From the NCBI GenBank assembly GCA_036346255.1, contig CM070619.1:27162342-27226341 (forward strand): a DNA stretch of 64,000 nucleotides, read 5' to 3'. Within the stretch, counting starts at the first letter, position 1. Each line of letters starts with the position of its first letter. The translations under genes and the position numbers were made by a program. Source of the stretch: Ampelocalamus luodianensis (Eukaryota > Streptophyta > Magnoliopsida > Poales > Poaceae). The notes under the pieces are model-generated. The model made no database searches. It was not told the DNA's origin and was given only the letters and a program-made list of their open reading frames with translations. Shown in pieces: positions 27,509 through 39,564 of this stretch.

Positions 27509-28806
27509 CACTGCTACAGAAAAGATCATTACAGACGGTTCAAAATCGTCATCACAGACGGTTTTTCTAAACCGTCTGACTTTATGGGTCAGTGATGACA
27601 TGAGTCATCACATACGGTTTTTAAACCATCTGTGAAAAAGCATCACGCATTTGCGAACAAGAACCGCTCGATAGTTTTTTCTATTGCAAAAAAATCGAAT
27701 TTTGAGACAAACCAATCAATTGTTTGGACAAGAGTTTCCATATGCAACCTCTAGCAAGGCAACTAAAATCTAATTAAAATTCTGATGGTAAACACATTAT
27801 AGGAAAGGGAAGCCAAAAGGTTTCACAACATCCCTTCGAATGGGAAAAAGAATAAAGTTACAAAGTTAAACTGCTAGAAACCATTCAGGCCTCCAAGCTT
27901 CAAGAACTCATCAGCTTCTTGGATTGATTTAACACTGCTTCTCTCTGTACCTCACTAACATATCACAAGTTGTTCTTGCATGTCGTCCAAGTTCGACTCA
28001 AGCTCATCGGCAAAGAGAGACGACCGAAAACCTCCGGCGGCGCTCCGGCATTAGGTAAATAAAATGAGAATCATCAAACAACCAACAAATTGTGTATATT
28101 TTAGGGATATGCACGTACCTTTCGGCAGTCTACCTCATGCGGCAGACATGGAGCACCTACGCGTCCCTCCTCCTCCTCCTTGTCGGCTACGTTTCCTCGC
28201 CGAACCGCGCCAGGGAATCGAGGGCGGTCGCTGGAGCTCGGTGTGGGGACGGGAGAGGGAGGGACTAATGGAAGACAAAGTTGGGGTGTGTATAATATAT
28301 AAGGATAGCGCCAAAATATTTCGCCTCCCGCGTAAGCATTCAAAACTTTTCGCGAATCACAGACGGTTTCAAATAAAAATCGTCTATAATTTTACCATGG
28401 TTTAAAATTTTCTTACTCTGTGATTTTACAAAGCCATAGTAAAATCACAGAGTAAGGAAAATTCTAAGACGGTTTTTTTAATACAAACCGTCTGTGATAT
28501 TATGCTTATCACAGATGGTTCGTATTAAGAACCGTCTGTGAAGTATCACAAACGATTCGTATCATGAACTGTCTGTGAAGTCTACAATTATCACAGATGG
28601 TTCGTGTTAAGAACCATCTGTGATACTTCACATACGGTTTTTAATATGATCCGTCTGTAATATTGGCATCTTCATAGATGGTTTTTAGCGTAGCTAATAA
28701 CACAAACGGTCTCTAAACCAAAACCGTCTGTGATTGCATATAATACAGACGGTTTTGGTCAACCGTGTGTGATGAGGCGTCCAGTGTTAGACTTTTTGTA
28801 GTAGTG
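27509..28806. mobile_element. CACTA (En/Spm) non-autonomous transposon
   Basis: Left end CACTGCTACAGAAAAG and reversed right end CACTACTACAAAAAGTC match CACTA termini. The 3 bp GAT is duplicated at 27506-27508 and 28807-28809. About twenty copies of ACAGACGGTT or its complement AACCGTCTGT fill the subterminal regions, as is typical of transposase-binding arrays. The first base change (CACTG) on the left may weaken mobility. No transposase is seen. Confidence 0.93.
28406..28463. repeat. Near-perfect 23 bp hairpin inside the CACTA element
   Basis: AATTTTCTTACTCTGTGATT (continuing to 28429) is matched by its reverse complement at 28439-28463, with a 9-base loop and one extra G. Flanking ACGGTT repeats extend the stem imperfectly. 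Confidence 0.85.
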
Positions 28807-28809
28807 GAT

Positions 28810-29490
28810 CCACACGGAAACATGGAGCGACGACGAGCGTAGCGCGTCCAGGCATGCTGAAGGTGCACGACGACGTACGGCCGGGTGCACGACGAACTCG
28901 GTAGAAACCAAGGACGACGTGCGGTGACGACCCAGTGACCTTCAACGAGATCGGTAGGCGTCCCCGTGGTATCGATGATGGTGGCTTGCTGTAGGCGAGC
29001 CCTACATCAAAGACATAAACCCGCCATTGGCGGCTTTGTACCAACGAAGCCGCTGTAGGCGGCCACGAAGGCGATGCACGGCGCCAGCTCGCGTTGGCGA
29101 GTTCGTCGTCGAGTAGTGGCCCACAACGCGCCGTTGGCGCGTGGATGTTGGCCTTGAGTTGGTGCGGCGTCGATGTTGTCCCTGAGTTGGCACAGATCGA
29201 TGGCGCAGATCTTTAGCAGTGTCGATCGTGCGGATGGCGCCGCGCGGTGAGACCAATCTAAAGTCGGTCGTCGTTGGCGATGCGGTGAACAGGTATCCGA
29301 AGTTGGCATTTCGCGTTACAGTTGCCATTGGCAACACGTGGCAGGTGAAGCTGCTGTTGGCTGCATGTGGGTTGAGCTGCTGTTGGCAATGTGTGGTGGT
29401 AGGTACCGCCGTTGGTGGTGATGACACGATCGATGTTGGGGAAAGCTGAGAGAAACTCGTCGTACCAGGAAGCCTTAGCATGAGTATTGT
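28810..29490. other. Unassigned GC-rich sequence right of the CACTA element
   Basis: Several overlapping open frames exist on both strands, with internal short repeats (GATGTTG, TTGAGTTGG), but no recognised domain. I make no product call. Confidence 0.35.
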
Positions 29491-30639
29491 TGTCGGGCCC
29501 CAAATTTGTAACTTGGGATCCACTGTGTTAATTTGTGTTATTTTCTAGATCAGTAGATAGCACATACAGTTACATTGTTATTTCAAACACATATCACGAA
29601 AATGTGAAGCTATTGTATAATATTAAACAAAGTGTAAATATATCTTACGGCTTTTGACTTGTAGAATGACCCGACATGCCAAATACCTTTCAGAGAACAG
29701 TAGCGGAAGCAAATCAAAGTATAACATGTGGAACCCTCACGATATACTCACCGGCAATCAACTGGTGACTTGTGACCTAGTTCTTGGCCTTCTTGATCTT
29801 TGGTCTTGTCTAATGCTCATAATTATCTCTATAGCCTTCTTTTATGCTTATTGACTAAAAGAATATAAATAGCGAGCATGAGTACACAACCGTACTCGCG
29901 AGCCAACACACAATGCAAGGCTAGTCAAAGGGAGGTTCATGGCTCTTTTATTTTGCACAAAGCCATTTATTAAAATAGATTCAGTAGTAGTAAATCCTGA
30001 AACTTAGCATTTTACTAACACAAGTTTTATAAACTGGGTTTTTGTTGTAAAGCACTAGTGGAGATTCCGTCTCCTACACCATCTCATACTCTTTCTCGGG
30101 TTACATTCCCGTATTTATCACTGGTCCTCGACAAGACTTTCTCAATTCCTAGGGCTCCAACCCACCCTTTTCATTCCACCCATAAATTATTTCATAAAAA
30201 TAAAAGCTAGTTCAAGCAAGTTCCCGGCACCGCTCTTGACCGTGAGTACGGCTATCTAGATAGTTTTCTTTATTCTGCAGAGTTTGTACATTTTACTCAT
30301 ATAAGAGATAATTCAACTTATAATGTCCCTACACACTTCCATGGGTGTGTGACTAAGTTGATTATCACAAGGCCTTTACAATGCCCAACGCAACCTCACA
30401 CCGCTAGGTATCACCTCCTTAGGCCTCGCTCACGGGAGGTCTCCCATTTGCGCTATGTGGTTTTTCTGTGCTTCTACCCTACCCACGCCACATCCACCGA
30501 TGGCGAGGTTGTAATGAGGCGAAACAATTAGTTAGCCAAGTCGTACCCATTATAGACTTGTGGTTGCACTGTTTTTACACGATATGTCATCACAAGAACT
30601 CAGTCATTCATTGACTTGGGCGGTACTTCCCCATACCTG

Positions 30640-31700
30640 ATGAGGACATCACTTCCATGCATACAACCAACACTCCTCACAATAGATCTAAACCTATGCA
30701 CTTGCAAGGTCCAATCACAAGAGCTCGTGCACGTCAATTGAACCATCAGGTAACTTCATTTCTAGGAGTGCATTTTGTTTCTAATAAGAATATGCTACTA
30801 CCTAATGCATGTGATCTTCTTTTAATCAGGAACTTAGGAGGTGATCATGAAGAGAAGCTTGTGCAATCCAATTCGGCCACCGGAGACAGCACCGACTTCA
30901 AACGTGCATAACTTTCACATACGGACTCTGTTTGAGGCGCACGAGTACTTGATTGAAAGCTTATTTTGTCCTCTTTCCAACGGATCCGGCCTCACCTCCA
31001 AATTCCTTTCGAGCGCACCGCAATCGTCAAAAGGGTCAGAGACTGTTTTTGAGTCGAACTTGGGCCCATGGGCCTTGTAACCCTAGGCGGCCCGTACTAT
31101 TCATGTAGTTACTATTCATGTATGAACAGTACCACCGCCCCCTTCTTTCACCTCTCCCTCCTATACATAGTGGCCGCCGCCATTAGGGTTTGGTGGATTT
31201 CGTTTGCTTAGTTTTTCTATTGTGAAAACTCTTGTTCTTCGTTTGTGTCGACTAGACCAACCGTACAGAACCTCTGCGGAATCCTACCTTTTGAACTGAA
31301 TTATATATTTGCAATTCAGATTGCTCGTTACTTTGTTCTTGCTTGTTCTTCGATTGCTTGCGTGAATTGATCCTCGTGATCGTGTCAATCGGGTCTTTGC
31401 ACGGTTGATAACGACTTAGTGATTAGTTCAACGATTGCTTGGTTCAGACGCATCGCGCTCAGATCTGGATCGTGAGAGTTGATCATCATCCAATCGAAAT
31501 TTATCCTTCTCATCGAAAGATCGGGACGACAACAGTTCATCAATACCCCATCGTCGTGCACCCAGCACCATCCACTCTTTCTAGCCGCCCAAGTCTAAAT
31601 ATGTTTTTCAGGTTTTCTTTTGTTTGTTTAAAATTACTTTTAGTCCAACATACCAGCCAGGCTCCAGCCTCAACTGCCCAAACCATTTTCAAGTTGTTTG
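30640..31700 (+). mobile_element. Gypsy fragment: 3' end of pol plus downstream sequence
   Basis: The frame at 30657-30911 includes LQGPITRARARQLNHQVTSF, a sequence type found at the pol C-terminus of chromovirus-like gypsy elements of grasses. The downstream part contains LTR-like text (TGTGTCGACTAGACC, GATCGTGTCAATCGGGTC). Both edges are approximate and there is no full element. Confidence 0.6.
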
Positions 31701-31719
31701 AATGATGCCAGGCAATTTA

Positions 31720-34540
31720 ATGCCTGCATGACATTGTATCAAAGCAAGGCTAAGTATGACACTTAAATACAGACTTATTAACTATTTTGTAAACCATTAA
31801 TTCTATGGTGACAAGGATAGTGTCCAAATTCAAGGATTGAGTGTTTATACACAATTATTATTAAGACATTAACTATGAGCTAGACCAATATAGTTGTATA
31901 AATCATAGCAATGCAATTTCATAATTTAAAACAAATATAATTACAAAAAGTAGGTACAATATGATCAAAGTGTTGTCTCGCCTTGCTCAATATTCTGTTA
32001 ACCCCGGTCTTGTTCTTGCTCAATGATATGATAATCATCTCGCTCAATGTGTTGATAATCATCATGTTCAATGTTCTAACAATCTTGTTTCTGCTTTGAC
32101 TCGAACTGCTGTTCCACCATAGCTTCATATTCTATCTACGTAGAATACGACTGAATCCAAGAATGACTGAAAGTAACCAAATGAAATTCAATAAATCCAA
32201 AGATATTCAAACCAAATGAAACCTTCAAATGAAAGCAAACATACCTATTGGCAGCTTGAAAGAAGCGAGTACTTCAAATGAGACCAAAACATACTCATCT
32301 GAAGTTGATGAAGGAAATACTACAAATGAATTATATCCAACAGAGTTGATGAAGGAAATACTGCAGACGAATTATATCCAAAGGAGTTGATGATGGAAAT
32401 ACTTCAGATGGAATGAAGTACATCCCGATAGTTGGACTGAAGGAAATACTTCAGACCAAAGTAGATAGATCCAAACTACATTCGTTTGGTCTAGGGCCGT
32501 GGCTTTGGGTTGATAGACAGGCCTAGGGTTAGGTAACCGTTTAATCCGGAGTGAGGGCGAGAGGGATCAAGCTCTCAAGAAGTCCGTTGGTGCAAGGAGT
32601 TAGGATTTCAGCTGGAGGGAGAGAATAAGATTATTCCCCATCGGTTTACTTAGATGGGATCTATCACCCAGTTTGGTAGTATCCTCTTATCCACCTTTGG
32701 ATCACGAATTGTTCGACATCGAATGGATAGCGGTGGATGATAGCTAGAGCCTAGGCGATGACTGGTGGAGGAACTTCTATTCTCCATTTGCGAACATACC
32801 ACTGCTACTTACACACTACGCCTAGCCGTTCTAATGATTCTTTTAGTTATTACTTCCTATTTACCGAGGAAGTTCTATGAGAGTCAGGTGAGACCTATGC
32901 ATAAGTACGGGGTTCTCTTTGAGTAGACATAAGTCTCACCTACACATGAGACCTAGCTCACTTAATGGTTTTCTTACCCATTCCTATTTATCAAGGAAGT
33001 TCCATGAGCCTTAACTGGAATTTCCAAGCATGGGCTAGACATCAGCTTTGTGGGTTAATCCAACTATATCGTTGGCTGGTAATTCTTGTTTAGTGAGTAA
33101 TTAACCTAGTTCATTTTATTATTATTTATCCGCTGAGAGGTCTCGCATAGCTTGGACTCGCAGTTTAGTTCCTATTTGCCATTAAGACCTAATTATAGGT
33201 GAAGTGTACTGGTCATATTATTGCTCTTGTTGATATTGATCTTTGTTGAGTAAACTATCCTTTACTAGACAGTAGCTAATGGCCTGGGGTTAAGTGGTCG
33301 CCTAGACGCCGATTATATGATCATCTCTTAGCAAGTTCAACCTCATGGTTTAGCATATACTAACGTAAACCTAGCACACTGGTTGCCCCTTAGCCACAAC
33401 CTCTGTTAATGACCTAACAGTAGTTCTTCTATCTAACATTTAACACTATTCCTTTTTAACATAGACCCATCTACCTATTTAACTCCACATGTTAATTAAC
33501 TATTCGTGTAAACTATTATTAACATTGTTATAACAAGGGGCCAGGGTCCACTGTAGTTGGGGCAATCTTATTTTGATATGAGTGCTAATCAAGGTTGCTC
33601 TTTTAATCAAATGCCAACTGCACACTAATGATTTTAATTAACCTCTAATTGCTTATATTACAATGTCATTCATAATCGACCTCCAGTTTACCTAAACCAT
33701 TACTTTAACCAGACTCTAACTGATATGGCCTATTCATCATCATTTGGCATACAAGGCTATACATATATACATGTATATACTTTTATCCTAGCAGCACTTT
33801 CTGATTAACCTTATGTTTTCAATTAGCCCTAATGATCCACATACTAATTCTGAGTTCATCTTTATTATTACAACCATTGTCTAGGACTTACTAGTGTTGG
33901 ATCATATGTGTATGCATGTGCCTAACCATCATCTTAGGTTCTAAGAGGTTGCCGGTTAATGTCACACTTTAAGTTTAAATAGTAATGGTAGCCCAATTAA
34001 CCTTATAGTAAAGCTTGTATGGTGTCTTCCTTTCATATTATCATTCCATGGCACTGCAACACTATATTTTTAATATGCCTCCTTATTAAACCTGCTCTTT
34101 AAACTTAACTGCCAATTACTCAATTTGGATTGCACTAGAAAAGGAGTTAGCATAATTTCTAACTGAGTTTATCCTTGCAGTTTATATGGTGACATCTCAC
34201 TAAGAATTTTAAATTAATCCCTAAGTACTTTTAAATTACTCACTAATTAACCTACTAATCGACTTTTGATAAATTATCCACTGATGTAGGGGCTTACTGT
34301 CAGTTGAATATCTACAAATTAACTAACCATGTGCTTAATTAACTACAACTTAACCCATATAGGACTCACTGTCAGTTGAACTCTCAAGCCACTGATAATT
34401 TCTAATTACCCCTAATCACTGGTCATGTTCATTAGCTAACATTATTAGAGCACACCATCTGCTATATGAACATCTATTAGCTAAGTTGCCTATTAACACG
34501 TTCTAAATAGCTAACTAATCTAGGTGGCCCCCACTGTTAT
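31720..34540. other. Non-coding interior of LTR C
   Basis: AT-rich, with no open frame worth calling. It contains a tandem repeat at 32301-32460. From about 33400 to 34540 it is rich in TTAATTAACC-type words. No other structure was recognised. Confidence 0.45.
32301..32460. repeat. Tandem repeat, about 41 bp, roughly four copies
   Basis: Units share GTTGATGAAGGAAATACT followed by an ACGAATTATATCC-like tail and decay toward the right. They lie within LTR C. Confidence 0.75.
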
Positions 34541-34787
34541 AGGTTCATTCATACATACAGAGAGAGCACCCAAAGAGAGCTGGGAAGCGGGGCCCACCTG
34601 TCATTCAGATCATATACAAAGAGTTTTTTGTGAGTGAGAGAGATGAGGGGCCCACTGGTCAAGGGAATGCACATAGAGAGAGATAGAGCAACAATGCAGA
34701 GAAACAGAGGGGCACAACCGGCGGTTGGGGAAGGTCGAGGGAGGCACATGGATGCTTCAGTGTGGGAATCGAGCCAGAGCTCCATGA

Positions 34788-37430
34788 GGGCTTGTTTGGT
34801 AGCACCGAGATTGATCGGAAACGGCCGGGATCGGCCAAGGAACATCCCGGCCGGGATATAATTCCCGGCCTAGCCTGAAGCGTTGCTTGGGTGACACCGG
34901 GGATGGAAAAATCCCAGCCCGTTCCAACCCAATCCACAGGGGTTTCTTCTCACTCGGCCGATGCGTGGTTTCTTCCCTTCGTGTGCACTCACAACTGGTG
35001 CCGCCTCGGCTACTCCAGTCCACGGGGGTCTTCGAGCTTCGGCGCCGCCTCCCCCTCTCTCCCCCCTTGACTCTGGTGATGCTGCCGTCGCCGCCCTAGG
35101 AGGAACATCTCGGTCAGATCTATCCAGTTAGTCTCTGGATCTCTGTCTGCAAGGATTTGTTAGCTTTGGCTGGCCACGATCTGATCTGATCTAACCTAGA
35201 TGCAGACCGACTTGGGTTGTTGAATCAATCGACCATTTGACACGCGCCTAGATCTGCAGGTAACCTTTTTTCTCTTTCACTTTTACCTTTTTTTACGATT
35301 CGGCGTACCAAATCTGTCGCTAACATGCTAGTGGTAGAGTTTGTGGCTTCTTCTAGTTCTTGTTTGGTGGCCATGGTTACTCTCCTATCTCAGTCGTCTC
35401 CTCCCGACTGGGATTTCGGGGCGATCGAACTGAGGTGATTTCTAATGCCGAGTTACTGTTTCATGCCAGCATTTGGCGGTTTGCTAGTTCGCCCTCAGCA
35501 TAAAGCCAGAATTGAATCTCCTCAATTGATATGCTTTCTGTTAGCGTGGAGTGAAAGTAGTGTTTGTGACTAGATGTTGGTGGGTATCATCATGTTCAAC
35601 TCCATACACCTTACTTGTTAGCACAATTAGATGGGTCTTATTTGTGTCTGGAGTGCCTCGCATTGTCACTTTCACTTGTTTATATTGTAGCATCAATATG
35701 TCTGGCCCGGATACAAAAGTCTATATAATGTTAGTGAAGAACTATCTAGGAGTTAGGATACAAAAGTCTGCTCAGTAGCGTGAACACTCCAATATTTGGT
35801 CATGGAACCCAGTGATCATTAAGGGAAGTAACATGACATGCAACATAAGTTATTAGTTACCAAGGCTATACACTCAGAATTGTCAGTAAGCACATTTTCA
35901 GTGTGTGGATATAAATATATTCATCTAAGTACACCAAACTTTGGAAGCATCCTATTATTACGGTTCTTACGATTGGTTGCTGCTACTTTCAAAAATTCTC
36001 TCTCATTTTGAATGTCGCAATTTTTCCCGAAAGATTGCATTGATCTAGCACTTGGCATCATCTCAAACAAAACACACATTGTAAGATCCCCGACATATGC
36101 CTTCACAAAGGGGAAAAAGGTGCTTATAGTTCAAAAATGGTGGGGTTCAAGTTCATCGGATAAGCATTGACATTACCTTCCTTGAACTCGCAAATCCTTA
36201 AGTCGAGAACTAAGCTTTTATTTGTCAATATATGTTGTTGGTTCAACTAATGACGACGATGTGCTAGGCAAAGATTGTCTCATTAAGACAATAAATGATG
36301 TGCTAGCTGAATCATTACTATTTGACTTTGCTCGATAAAAGGTTTTCCACTGCCTAGTGTTGGTCATGGAATGCATTGACACAAGACTCTTGACTCCATG
36401 GCAAATGGGCATTGCTTGGACTCATCAGTGTTGATCCACCTTTTGTCGAGTAGTTGCACCTCAGTGCTAAGCTTTGGTGTAAATATATTAGTTTAGAAAG
36501 TTTTGAGGTGCGCTTGCAAGAGGTATGTAATAGGATATTTGTTTCCCTTCCTCTTCCAGTCATGCATTCGGTGGCTATCTACTTTGTATCTAACTGCAAT
36601 TAACCATTGGCAATGCTTTTCTAATGTTAAGATTTGTCTGTAGGTATGTTTCTTCAATGATTCATTGTTATTCTGTATGAGATGGATGCTTTGAGAAAAT
36701 TTATGTACTTTGTATATTTTAATATTTTTATTGTTATTCTGCAGGAGTAGGATTGTGCTATCCAGTATCCCATGATGATGTAGCTCAAACATGCCTACAG
36801 CATGTCGAGAAGGGCTTCTATTATGTCCAGCTAGTGCTCTAGTTTTCAAGATGTCTAAGTAGTAGTATCCCATTTTGCTAACTTAGGAGAGCATCTAAGT
36901 TCATGATGCACGATGTAATCTATATTGCATTTGCCACATAAGTAGTAGTACTTCATTTATATTGTCGTACCGCTAGGTTGTGGGTGACTCTTGGAATGAT
37001 GTACGGTATAATTTTCTGATTTTTTTGAATTCTATGTGGACTATTTTTTTGGATTGTTTTTGGTAATTTTTTGTTACATTAGAATTTTCTAGACTAATTT
37101 TCAAATTTTTCTATATAAATTTCGCAATTTATTAATTTTATTTTGAATTTTTGGAATATTTTATGATGTTTTTGAATTTTATGGATTTTTAAAATTCATT
37201 TATATTGATTTTATTTTGAATTTTCTGACCACTTTAAAATTTAAAAATTTAAATATATGTTAATCCCCTCCAATCCAAGCATGATCCAAACAATCAATCT
37301 TTGCTCCAATCCCCCCTTGGATAGGTGGAAGAGGATTAGGAGGGGATTGGGTAGAGGGAGGGGGATCAACCCAATCCCTCATTAGATTGTTTCTCATATG
37401 GATATATTTTCTCACTAGCCAAACAAGGCC
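34788..37430. mobile_element. Harbinger-like element of 2.6 kb nested in LTR C
   Basis: The left end GGGCTTGTTTGGTAGCACC and reversed right end GGCCTTGTTTGGCTAGTGAG form the inverted repeat. TGA is duplicated at 34785-34787 and 37431-37433. The ends fit the PIF/Harbinger and Tourist pattern. No transposase could be read. The interior has a GC-rich leader-like stretch (34960-35100) and an intron-like stretch after GCAGGTAACC at about 35256, suggesting a captured gene 5' end. Confidence 0.7.
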
Positions 37431-38524
37431 TGAATGGGGCATGACGGCGGTTTCGGCCGGCTTTAGGGATGACGGCGGATGCGCGGTGCTCCGGTGGATG
37501 AATCTTCAAATTGGACAAGGGGTTTTGATCGGGGCAGTTGGGAACACAGCGTGACGCATGTAGTTAGGAAGAAACTCGCCGGTGCGGCCGGAATGGCGAG
37601 CGGTGCGCAGCGGCCGGCGTGGGCACTGCGCTTTCTTTGTGGTTGAGCTCGGAGAAGAAGATGGGGAAGTGGCAGGGATGGGGAAGGGAGGCCGGAAAGG
37701 GGGCTAGGTGGCTCAGGCGCTGGCCTTTATAAGCGAAGGGGCGATGAGCTCGGGGATGCCAGTGCACGGCATGGGCGCGAGTGATGGTGAGGCATGGGCG
37801 TGAGCGGCAGTGGCGGGCGTGACAGGGACGCAAGTGGGCAGTGACTGAGCGACGACGTCTTGAGCGCTGGCCGAGCTCTTGCATGGCTGCTACGTGGCTC
37901 CTGTGCCAGAACATGACGTTGGAGGGGGAAAACAGCGATGCAATCGGGTAGAGAAGAAAGGTGGCTGTGCTGCGTGCTGACTTTGCTCAGGAAAGAGAAA
38001 CAGTGGCTGATGTGGCAATGGAAATGGTTGGACTACAACAACTGGTTCAGTCAAAGGAACAGTGATAGAAGAAAAGAAAACAGGAAGAAATGAGAGACAA
38101 AAATTGATGGACTCATTTTTGAAGCATGATTCCACTTTGGATTTTTATTCCGTAGAATCTTTTTAGAAGATTTACTAGCATATGGTATTTCAGTTAAATT
38201 TACTTTTACAATATTGTCTTTTAGAGTTTCGATTTCAGGGTTTTCATTTCATATAATATTTTAAAGGGCAATACTTTGAGTTAACTTTACTATGACGATT
38301 TACTTATCTGATTCTTTGCTTTTACTCTTTAGGCTTTTAGGGTTTCCATTTCTAGAGTTTCTGCATTTAGAGTCTTCGTCTTTCATCACTTGTGTTGGAA
38401 AAAGGAAATACAGATCAAATAACTCCAAAAATGTAGGCATAAATGATAGTAATAGATAATCATACAAAAAGTTTTAAAAATCTTTTTTTTTTTTTTTGCA
38501 GTTATAAACTTTTGGGATGTTACC

Positions 38525-39564
38525 GTTGTTGTGCTGATAATGTATTATAGCATTATGGTCGCGCTGTCAATGATTAAACGTAAACTAGAACAAGAAGTAG
38601 ATGAATACAACTTGCGACCTTTTCTCTCTTTATCACTCCCTTCATTTAGAAATATACGATGTTTTGAAAAGCGCATCCAAATTTCCTTAACTTTGACCAT
38701 TAATATAAAAATCTATTTGTATTGATCATGTGAAAAATATTATCATTAAATTATTAATCATGGATTTGTTCATAATATAATAATTTTATATTATTTTATA
38801 AACATATTCAGTAATTATCAGAGTTGTATGTTGAAAACTGTATTAATATCCAAAATATTATATATTCTTGAACAACGGGAGTAATATATCATGTGTGAAT
38901 GTATAACGAGTCCCCTGCCGCTACCCACTTTACGTAGGCTAAACTATGCTAATGGGCCGGGTTGAATCTTTGGGCATATTGAGCCAGCTTAGGTAAAGTG
39001 TCCACGATTAATTTTTCTTTAACAGTAGGTCTGTTCAAACTCGGGTTTTGATTGAACTACCATCGAGCACTTTGAGATGTACATGAGAAAACCAAAAACC
39101 ATGTGCGCCAAATCCACTATATTGGCTGAAGTGTTGCATTCATGCACGGGTTGACAGGGGTTGAGAAAACCAAAATTGTACAGCCCAGTTTAACAGCACG
39201 AACAAACATTAGCATGTGTTAGCTCAAGGTCTTCATCAATGCCAAGATCTTCAGGCCCTACAGAGTAACAGAACGGGAATTGTTAGAATCTGTTCGCGGT
39301 GCACATCCGGCTGTATTTAATTACAAGCTGAACAAAACCGTTGAGATCAATATTACAATGGTGGTAACTTTTGGTTACACGGCAGATACAAGGAGCACGG
39401 ATTAACTATAACTCAAGATCCAAGTATTGGCTCAAGCCAATTGTAACATTCATCACCGGAAAACAAAATGGCGTTGCAATACCATCGCCAAAATTATTCG
39501 GATTCTAAACTAGAGTATCTATAATCAAGTATGTAGAATGAAGTAGTCTCCCAGGTCTTCGCCA
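38525..39564. other. Intergenic region downstream of SirB, with a MITE
   Basis: Apart from the MITE at 38636-38881 I see no feature. The part nearest 39564 should contain the SirB 3' untranslated region and its polyadenylation site, which I could not pin down. Confidence 0.4.
38636..38881. mobile_element. Diverged Stowaway-like MITE
   Basis: CTCCCTTCATTTAGAAATAT at the left and reversed CTCCCGTTGTTCAAGAATAT at the right are inverted. TA follows the right end, but CA precedes the left, so one target base has changed. Confidence 0.65.

Larger units (their letters stand above)
29491..38524 (-). repeat. Long reversed LTR-like block (LTR C) with nested insertions, possibly a solo LTR
   Basis: The left edge TGTCGGGCCCCAAATTTG and right edge TTTGGGATGTTACC match the two ends of LTR A. 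Flanking ATTGT (29486-29490) and GTTGT (38525-38529) could be a diverged target duplication. No primer site borders it. Inside are a gypsy fragment (about 30640-31700) and a Harbinger-like element. Even without these it is about 5.3 kb, longer than LTR A, so about 32300-34540 may be a further insertion or family-specific sequence. Confidence 0.55.

Noticed and set aside
31439..31705. Open frame of 88 codons
   Set aside because: It lies in the LTR or leader part of a gypsy fragment and has no domain.
36218..36873. Reverse frames considered as Harbinger transposase
   Set aside because: No DDE motif or MYB-like segment could be read; they look like chance frames in captured or intronic sequence.
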